DNA of 35,177 nt from Ruminococcaceae bacterium UBA4871 (GTDB lineage Bacteria > Bacillota > Clostridia > Oscillospirales > Acutalibacteraceae): NCBI GenBank assembly GCA_002399445.1, contig DHDR01000003.1, positions 62,129 through 97,305 on the forward strand, in the 5' to 3' direction. Positions 30,716 to 35,177 of this stretch are shown piece by piece; position 1 is the stretch's first letter, and every line of letters starts with the position of its first letter. A program made the translations under genes and the position numbers. Below the pieces are notes generated by a model. It was not told where the DNA came from. It saw nothing but the letters and a program-made list of their open reading frames with translations, and did no database searches.

Positions 30716-31459
30716 ATGAACGATTTACAGATTTTCAAGAACGAACAGTTTGGCACAGTACGCACAGTTGAGATTGACGGAGAACCATGGTTTGTAGGAA
30801 AAGACGTTGCTGAATGTCTTGACTACAGTAACAGTAGAAAGGCGTTGACCGACCATGTTGATAATGAAGACAAGGGGGTAACGAAATGTGACACCCTTGG
30901 TGGCAAGCAGAATTTAACCATTATCAATGAATCCGGCCTTTACAGTCTTATTCTTGGGAGCAAACTTCCCACAGCAAAGCAGTTTAAGCGCTGGATTACT
31001 GCAGAAGTTATTCCGTCCATCCGCAAGACCGGCAGCTATTCGGTCAAGCAGGAAAGAACAAACCCACGCAAAGATCGTGAAGCAGAAGCAAAGCTAAATA
31101 ACAGCCGCGCTCGACTCTCTAGCTTATGGCTGAAAATTGCTGACCATATTCGAGTACCTGAATACAAGGGTATTTGCGCGAGTTACGCGAGTGCAGCACT
31201 GGCAGGCCATGAAGTTTTACCGTTGCCAGACTGCACAGAGCATCTTTACACCGCCGCAGAAGTCGGTGGATTTCTGGGTGGAATAAGCGGTAATCAAGTA
31301 GGCCGAATAGCAAATCAGAACCATATGAAAACTAATGAATATGGTAAATCTGTGTGGGACAAATCCCCTTACAGTAATAAGCAAATTGAAACATTCCGCT
31401 ACAATGATGCTGCGGTAGAACGTTTTCGCGGACTTCTTAATAAACAACAATCCGCCTGA
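30716..31459 (+). CDS. phage antirepressor with BRO-N domain
   Basis: A 247-residue DNA-binding protein. The first about 100 residues are the BRO-N/Bro family domain: FGTVRTVEIDGEPWFVGKDVAECLDYSNSRKALTDHVDNEDKG, then INESGLYSLILGSKLPTAKQFKRWITAEVIPSIRKTGSY. The C-terminal half has a charged helix (RKDREAEAKLNNSRARLSSLWLKIADH) and a second DNA-binding-like unit (LYTAAEVGGFLGGISGNQVGRIANQNHMKTNEYG) common in Clostridia prophages. Such proteins counter the phage repressor or act in early regulation. ATG 30716 has AGGGAGG 7 bp upstream. It lies alone between the integrase and the lysogeny genes, on the opposite strand to both. Confidence 0.88.
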   Translation: MNDLQIFKNEQFGTVRTVEIDGEPWFVGKDVAECLDYSNSRKALTDHVDNEDKGVTKCDTLGGKQNLTIINESGLYSLILGSKLPTAKQFKRWITAEVIPSIRKTGSYSVKQERTNPRKDREAEAKLNNSRARLSSLWLKIADHIRVPEYKGICASYASAALAGHEVLPLPDCTEHLYTAAEVGGFLGGISGNQVGRIANQNHMKTNEYGKSVWDKSPYSNKQIETFRYNDAAVERFRGLLNKQQSA

Positions 31460-31466
31460 ATTTTTC

Positions 31467-31506
31467 CGCTCTATCCTGTTCCAGCAGGGTAGGGCGGCTT
31501 TTTTAT
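31467..31506 (+). terminator. terminator of the antirepressor gene
   Basis: A 13-bp stem, CCGCTCTATCCTG with CAGGGTAGGGCGG (three G-U pairs), 6-nt loop, then CTTTTTT. Confidence 0.88.
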
Positions 31507-31535
31507 TTAGACATAGATTTTTGCATAATGTCAAA

Positions 31536-32216
31536 TTAAACATTTTTCATATTATATCCGCAGTTCGGGCAAAAATTGGCGTCGCCAACTTCTGCGCCAC
31601 AATTTGGGCAGTAATGCCTATGGGTCTGTGAAGGAACTGTCGGGTGAAGGGATTGCTGCACCCGTGAACTTTCATTGATGCATCTGTCGAGAAATTCTGG
31701 CAGCCCAACAAGTGGCATTATAGACATTGACTTGCTCCAGTAAGGAGTTCGAAATTTAATATCCATAAAAGTGCTTCCACCGACTTCGTGTGTTTCTGCT
31801 TTTGCAGTGGTAGCACCTACCACTGCGCCCATTGGGCCAAAGAGGGCACCGCCAACGACGGCTCTGCCTAGTCCACCTTTTGACTTTGTGACAGTTCTGC
31901 CCGGGAATCTGTTGTATTGGTAGCTGACAACCTCATCAAATTTAAATATAAGTTGGTTTACTGGGCTATTGACTTTTTTATGGGAAATATAAAACATTTT
32001 GTGATTGTTATCAATGTGAGTAACAGAACTACAAAAATGACTTCTAATTACATTTGTTTCAGTAAAGGCTGAAATTCTTGATTGGTTAATACTCCAAAAT
32101 TGACGTAGAGTGTCTGGAGGTACAGTTTCGCCACCATCACATATTGACGCGCATAAAGGACAAATAGTTTCGTGCTTCCCTATTTTCTCACCACACAAAG
32201 CGCAATGATTTGCCAT
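31536..32216 (-). CDS. double zinc-ribbon protein (DUF4428-like N-terminus), possible lysogenic cargo
   Basis: A 226-residue protein with a zinc ribbon at each end: Cys5/Cys8/Cys19/Cys22 (CALCGEKIG...CPLC) and a C-terminal CPNCGAEVGDANFCPNCG. The middle contains a PH-like beta region (MFYISHKKVNSPVNQLIFKFDEVVSYQYNRF) and a glycine-rich stretch GRAVVGGALFGPMGAVVGATT that could be a membrane-inserting glycine zipper. I do not know its function. Similar proteins occur in mobile elements and as general Firmicutes hypotheticals. ATG 32216 has AAAGGAG 7 bp upstream. It follows immR-immA on the same strand, so it may be expressed in the integrated state. Confidence 0.8.
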   Translation of the reverse strand: MANHCALCGEKIGKHETICPLCASICDGGETVPPDTLRQFWSINQSRISAFTETNVIRSHFCSSVTHIDNNHKMFYISHKKVNSPVNQLIFKFDEVVSYQYNRFPGRTVTKSKGGLGRAVVGGALFGPMGAVVGATTAKAETHEVGGSTFMDIKFRTPYWSKSMSIMPLVGLPEFLDRCINESSRVQQSLHPTVPSQTHRHYCPNCGAEVGDANFCPNCGYNMKNV

Positions 32217-32334
32217 AAAAATTCTCCTTTCATAGATTGACAAATTATGTCAATCAATTTAATAAATTTAGGGATAAACTCGCAAAATTATCCTGCCTTT
32301 GGCTCTCTAGTGTTACTGGCACCGGAGGGCCTTT

Positions 32335-32766
32335 TTATGATGCTTCATTAAAGGACATGCCACGATTCTCAGTATAATAATGCAGGGCCCATCGAATCGC
32401 CCTTTCTGATATGTTAAAGTATTCGGCTAGTTGCCAAAGTTCCGTATATCCATCTTTCATGGCCTGCTGTAGTTCATCAAATGGTAGGAACCGTTCCACT
32501 GCCCAGCGGTTGGCTTTGTATTCGTGTTGTCCAACCAGATCAAGCGGGCTGCAAACTTTATGAGTTGCTCCGGTGGCACAATGTCCAATTTCATGTGCGA
32601 GAGCTCTTTTGGCTTCCTTTATTGAGCCAATACGTGAGATGTCTGCAAAAATTGCATATTTCCCTGAAAGTTCAATTGTTGCACTCTTCATATTGCCTAT
32701 ATCATATTGATAAAGTTTTATGTCATTATCTTTTATAGCTTTATAAATGTCTGAAAATTCAATCAT
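32335..32766 (-). CDS. ImmA/IrrE family zinc metallopeptidase
   Basis: It probably cleaves the repressor encoded just upstream to induce the element, as ImmA does for ImmR in ICEBs1. The 143-residue protein has the zinc site HEIGH (RALAHEIGHCATG), followed by the helix with the third ligand Glu (HEYKANRWAVERFLP). The C-terminal part (DGYTELWQLAEYFNISERAIRWALHYY) is an HTH-like segment seen in phage ImmA proteins. It starts 4 bp after the repressor stop, so translation is probably coupled. Confidence 0.9.
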   Translation of the reverse strand: MIEFSDIYKAIKDNDIKLYQYDIGNMKSATIELSGKYAIFADISRIGSIKEAKRALAHEIGHCATGATHKVCSPLDLVGQHEYKANRWAVERFLPFDELQQAMKDGYTELWQLAEYFNISERAIRWALHYYTENRGMSFNEAS

Positions 32767-32770
32767 TGGA

Positions 32771-33145
32771 TTAGTCCTGAGAGTTGTGGTTCTCTTTATC
32801 TTGCTGTTGTTTGAAAAATTTAGCCATTTCCAATAGTTTATCTTTGTTTTCTTTCGTTAGTTCTTTTGTTTCATCCAGTAATGCATAACTAAAATCATCG
32901 AAAGTAATATCTTCAGGCTTCTTCTCATTTTGGGAGGGAGCCTTTTCTTTTTGCTCATTTCCGAGAAGGTAATCAACTGATACACCAAAGTAAGTGGCAA
33001 GTTTTCCCAGTGCTTCTCCGCGTGGTATATAGCCATTGTTTTTCCAGTTGCTTACGTTTGATTTATTTATTCCGCACTCTTCAGCGGCTCTACTTGGTTT
33101 AATTCCACGCTTTTGACAGAGATTCGAAAAAATATCATAGAACAT
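32771..33145 (-). CDS. XRE family phage repressor (ImmR/CI-like)
   Basis: A 124-residue repressor with an N-terminal lambda-type HTH (IFSNLCQKRGIKPSRAAEECGINKSNVSNWKNNGYIPRGEALGKLATYFGVSVDYLLG, residues about 4-62) and a short charged tail ending in a helix (ELTKENKDKLLEMAKFFKQQQ). It lacks a LexA-type S24 autocleavage domain, which fits cleavage by the neighbouring ImmA-like protease. ATG 33145 is preceded by AAGGAAG; the frame extends to 33178 without support. It faces the Cro-like gene across a control region with repeated ATGTTC sites. Confidence 0.9.
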   Translation of the reverse strand: MFYDIFSNLCQKRGIKPSRAAEECGINKSNVSNWKNNGYIPRGEALGKLATYFGVSVDYLLGNEQKEKAPSQNEKKPEDITFDDFSYALLDETKELTKENKDKLLEMAKFFKQQQDKENHNSQD

Positions 33146-33178
33146 AAAATGCAACTTCCTTTTTATACATTTTGACAA

Positions 33179-33313
33179 AGTTCAAGAACATGTTAAAAAA
33201 GAGTTGACAAGTTTATGTTCATGTACTATACTTGAATCACAAAGTTGCAGTACATAAACAAATGTGTTACTTAATAAGGTCCCCAAACCTAATTAAGTTT
33301 ATGTTCTTGATGC
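33179..33313. promoter_or_regulatory. immunity control region with three candidate repressor sites
   Basis: Three related sites: TCAAGAACATGTT (about 33182-33194, the inverse form AACATGTTCTTGA), AAGTTTATGTTCATG (33209-33223) and AAGTTTATGTTCTTG (33296-33310). The middle one covers the spacer of the rightward early promoter. Confidence 0.6.
33204..33232 (+). promoter_or_regulatory. early rightward promoter of the element
   Basis: Perfect TTGACA (33204-33209), 17 bp, TATACT (33227-33232). A candidate repressor site lies inside the spacer, so it should be silent in the integrated state. Confidence 0.75.
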
Positions 33314-33378
33314 CATAAGGAAATAATAGCACAAAAGTTTAAGAAATGCAACAATTAAATCAAAGAAGGTGAACCTAA

Positions 33379-33570
33379 ATGCCAGAAAAATGGACCGCTG
33401 ACGTTGTCGCTACACTCCACCTTAACAAAATCACCAAAAAACGTTTGGCGGAACAACTGGGCGATACACCAGAATACATCAGTATGGTACTTAACGGACA
33501 TAAGACTCCTAAAGGCGCAGAGCAGAAGTTCAATGCAGCGTTAGACGAGCTTATCAAAACGAAACAGTGA
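33379..33570 (+). CDS. Cro-like small HTH protein
   Basis: A 63-residue protein made almost entirely of one helix-turn-helix: LHLNKITKKRLAEQLGDTPEYISMVLNGHKTPKGAEQKF. Position, divergent from the repressor and first in the early operon, is that of Cro. GAAGGTG lies 8 bp before ATG 33379. A leader of about 140 nt from the early promoter contains the third repressor-like site. The stop lies within the ribosome binding site of the next gene. Confidence 0.82.
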   Translation: MPEKWTADVVATLHLNKITKKRLAEQLGDTPEYISMVLNGHKTPKGAEQKFNAALDELIKTKQ

Positions 33571-33584
33571 AAGGAGGCAATAAC

Positions 33585-33830
33585 GTGCCTACAGTAAGAA
33601 TGCGAACACCCGGTGCGGCAGTTGCTGAAATTAAAAAGTCTGACCCAGATACCAGCGTGTCAGAATATTTTATTCGGCATCTTGCCTGTGATGGGAAAAT
33701 TCCATGTGTTATGGCAGGTCGCAAACGCCTAATAAATTACGACAGCCTGCTGGAATACCTTAGCAGTGTACATAATGATCCAGAACCGAAACCCATTGAG
33801 TATGGCAAGATTCGGCCCATTAAAGAATGA
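33585..33830 (+). CDS. small excisionase-like HTH protein
   Basis: An 81-residue protein resembling helix-turn-helix 17/excisionase family members: VSEYFIRHLACDGKIPCVMAGRKRLINYDSLLEYLSS, where the helix, the turn to a basic GRKRLI strand and the final helix are in order. It starts with GTG at 33585, 8 bp after AAAGGAGG; the GTG at 33567 overlaps the previous stop and lacks a site. It may be the excisionase or an early regulator. Confidence 0.75.
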   Translation: MPTVRMRTPGAAVAEIKKSDPDTSVSEYFIRHLACDGKIPCVMAGRKRLINYDSLLEYLSSVHNDPEPKPIEYGKIRPIKE

Positions 33831-33846
33831 AAGAAGGTGAAACAGC

Positions 33847-34020
33847 ATGACAACAATATTTTTTTGGATCGGCGTTGGCACAGCAGCACTGGCAGTTTCA
33901 TACATAATCATATGTCTTGCAGTCGGCACAAAACGATACATGGACCGTTGCCGCAGAGACCGTACACGCGCAGAAAAAAACCGTCGTGAAATGCGACGGA
34001 AGTTGTTTCGGGAGGGATGA
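33847..34020 (+). CDS. 57-residue membrane protein with basic tail
   Basis: A very short gene with ATG 33847 after GAAGGTG. One hydrophobic segment (IFFWIGVGTAALAVSYIIIC) near the N-terminus is followed by a strongly basic, Arg-rich cytoplasmic tail (RRDRTRAEKNRREMRRK). The function is unknown; size and position are like small early phage membrane proteins. The next gene starts 2 bp after its stop and uses the GGGAGGG at its end as ribosome binding site. Confidence 0.65.
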   Translation: MTTIFFWIGVGTAALAVSYIIICLAVGTKRYMDRCRRDRTRAEKNRREMRRKLFREG

Positions 34021-34022
34021 AA

Positions 34023-34181
34023 ATGGAAAACAAAACAGAAAATATCAAGCCCTATGAGGATTGTGAGCATTGCGAGTTCAAGCAGGACGGAAAGTGCAAG
34101 GTCAATGATAAATTTCAGCGTCTCCCGCGTTCGGAAGGCGGGCTGGGAATGTGCATTAAAATCGGTGGCCGCGGCAACTAA
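34023..34181 (+). CDS. 52-residue Cys-containing small protein
   Basis: A tiny ORF with GGGAGGG 6 bp before ATG 34023 and four Cys arranged C-x2-C-x7-C-x21-C (EDCEHCEFKQDGKCK, GMCIK), which could bind zinc. Function unknown. It is packed tightly between two genes of the same operon (2 bp and 22 bp away), which supports it being real. Confidence 0.65.
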   Translation: MENKTENIKPYEDCEHCEFKQDGKCKVNDKFQRLPRSEGGLGMCIKIGGRGN

Positions 34182-34203
34182 TTCAAAAACGGAGGTACAA
34201 GCA

Positions 34204-34416
34204 ATGACAGACAACAATTCAAGTTTCCAGATAGTCACGTACAATGGTATGTTGACTATGACCGTAGGACAGGCAGCAGAGAAAATCGGGTGCAGCTATC
34301 CCAGCATGGCAGACATCTGCAACCGCAAAGGGTTTCCAAAGCTTCGCCTTGGCCGCAAGATCCTGATTCCGGTTAAAGAATTCTATGACTGGCTCAACAG
34401 CCAGTGTGACGAGTAA
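34204..34416 (+). CDS. excisionase family DNA-binding protein
   Basis: A 70-residue winged-helix protein of the helix-turn-helix 17/excisionase family: LTMTVGQAAEKIGCSYPSMADICNRKGFPKLRLGRKILIPVKEFYDWLN has the classic order of HTH, GRK-strand and a closing helix with the DWL ending. ATG 34204 is preceded by ACGGAGGT. It is the better candidate of two for the excisionase, although it lies far from int; family members also act as early regulators. Confidence 0.82.
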   Translation: MTDNNSSFQIVTYNGMLTMTVGQAAEKIGCSYPSMADICNRKGFPKLRLGRKILIPVKEFYDWLNSQCDE

Positions 34417-34439
34417 GGTGGGGGAGGAATATTGAACTG

Positions 34440-34565
34440 GTGAACCTATCGCAATGGGTTTGCTGGGGATGGAACGGAATGCCACTAAAAATACCCGTTA
34501 GTCCCTTGATAGGCAGCGACCGATATTTCAAAATTCAAAGGAGGATACATAATGTCAGAAAATAA
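34440..34565 (+). pseudogene. primase-like N-terminal fragment
   Basis: A 41-codon frame starting with GTG 34440 after GGGGAGG. It opens LSQWVCWGWNGMPLKIPVSP, which resembles the first residues of phage/plasmid primase-type proteins (L-x-QWVCW...K-x-P-x-x-P). The likeness then stops, and the frame runs into the start of the next gene, ending at 34565. It may be the stub of a deleted primase gene or a chance short ORF. Confidence 0.3.
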
Positions 34566-35177
34566 AAAAGCCGCCAGCGGTGCCGGAAACACCACTGACA
34601 GCAAGACGATAAACTCTATGGCCAGTGTAGCACAACAGGGCGGTGAGGTCAAGTATCTCCTCAATGCTGCACAAAAACATAATATTCGGCTGGCCGTTAA
34701 GGCAGTCGGTGACAGTGTTATTGAGAAAGACAGACGCATATCTACATTGGCACATGATTTTGATATACCAGAGCAGGCCATCCGCGACATCGTTGATGGT
34801 AAAGACAATGATTCGGACTTTTTCAAGCCTGTACCGCCTGCGTTAGAAAAACGCAACCCTGTTAAATGGACGGATTCAATGGTACGCACCCTAAAAAACA
34901 TGCTAAATGATGGCTGCAAGCCTGCGGAAATCGCAAGGCTGATGCATCTGGATCGTACACAGGTTGTTACCAAAATCAATACCTTGAAAAGGGCAGCCGA
35001 GAAAGTGAAGAAACCTGCACCAGAGCCGGAGAAACCGGATCCTGCCCCTGTTTCCAAATCAGCACCGCAAGTTAAAACGGTACCGGAATTTGACCTGACA
35101 GCGGTTAAGAAGCCCATCAGTAAACATCAGTCATCTCTTCCATACGCTGCCTTAAAAGAATATAGGCTGTTTGACCT
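34552..35177 (+). CDS. element-encoded protein with a central HTH, partial at the window end
   Basis: ATG 34552 follows AAAGGAGG by 7 bp, and the frame stays open for 208 codons to the window edge, so the C-terminus is missing. Residues 1-100 are mainly helical. A segment at about 103-150, KWTDSMVRTLKNMLNDGCKP then AEIARLMHLDRTQVVTKINTL, resembles the W...L..L...G.S..EIA..L pattern of GcrA/Myb-like DNA-binding helices. A Pro/Lys/Glu-rich linker (KKPAPEPEKPDPAPVSK) follows. I do not recognise the family; early operon position suggests a role in replication or regulation. Confidence 0.75.
   Translation, partial: MSENKKAASGAGNTTDSKTINSMASVAQQGGEVKYLLNAAQKHNIRLAVKAVGDSVIEKDRRISTLAHDFDIPEQAIRDIVDGKDNDSDFFKPVPPALEKRNPVKWTDSMVRTLKNMLNDGCKPAEIARLMHLDRTQVVTKINTLKRAAEKVKKPAPEPEKPDPAPVSKSAPQVKTVPEFDLTAVKKPISKHQSSLPYAALKEYRLFD

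Noticed and set aside
34485..35117. 210-codon minus-strand frame antisense to the last gene
   Set aside because: The plus-strand frame has a strong ribosome binding site, operon context and protein-like composition; the minus frame is Ser/Leu/Thr-rich antisense without a ribosome binding site.
1..35177. CRISPR array, tRNA, rRNA or insertion sequence
   Set aside because: No regularly spaced repeats, cloverleaf other than tmRNA, rRNA motifs or transposase-like frames were seen.
28583..35177. Known anti-phage defence system in the element
   Set aside because: No restriction, abortive-infection, retron or CBASS signature is visible; the zinc-ribbon gene is only a positional candidate.

Overview
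The window looks like a chromosome segment from a low-to-mid GC Gram-positive anaerobe of the class Clostridia, most likely an Oscillospiraceae/Ruminococcaceae-type organism. This rests on gene content and order (scRNA-dnaX-ybaB-recR, smpB-ssrA, metG-tatD, nadABC, pdxST), purine-rich Shine-Dalgarno sequences and Clostridia-like proteins; the genus cannot be fixed from sequence alone. No rRNA, tRNA, CRISPR array or IS element was recognised.

Region 1 (1-3.6 kb, minus strand) is a very large secreted surface adhesin. It is split by a frameshift at about 2346 that looks like loss of one copy of a 7-bp tandem repeat; the second half stays open to the window edge and enters a Cna_B/SpaA-type repeat. 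Region 2 (3.9-9.3 kb) is cofactor metabolism: a nadA-nadB-nadC operon for de novo NAD synthesis, then, convergent to it, an HPr-like phosphocarrier without the regulatory Ser46, and pdxS-pdxT for pyridoxal phosphate. Region 3 (9.4-17.3 kb) holds cstA behind a striking palindrome, an acidic 80-residue protein of unknown function, an XRE-cupin regulator, tatD, metG, an LCP cell-wall ligase and a tiny membrane protein. Region 4 (17.3-24.8 kb) holds a family 4 uracil-DNA glycosylase, a PAS-GGDEF protein, an iron alcohol dehydrogenase, a cysteine-free Rrf2 regulator, an MFS transporter and a PepV-type dipeptidase. Region 5 (24.9-29.0 kb) is information processing: SRP RNA, dnaX, ybaB, recR, smpB and tmRNA.

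Region 6 (about 28.95 kb to the end) is the left end of an integrated element, probably a prophage, inserted at the 3' end of ssrA. The integrase points toward ssrA. Next come an antirepressor, a zinc-ribbon protein, and an ImmR/ImmA-like repressor-protease pair. A divergent early operon follows with a Cro-like protein, two small excisionase-like HTH proteins, two very small proteins, a primase-like fragment and a DNA-binding protein that runs off the window. The other end of the element is not in view.

The most interesting observations are the 7-bp frameshift in the adhesin, an intrinsic terminator with an overlapping antiterminator-like hairpin just before the integrase ribosome binding site, the paired operator upstream of cstA, a probable long antisense overlap between the XRE-cupin transcript and tatD, a tmRNA tag frame with no GCN or GAN resume codon, and a probable lysogenic cargo gene beside immR/immA. 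I did not find a clearly new multi-gene system.
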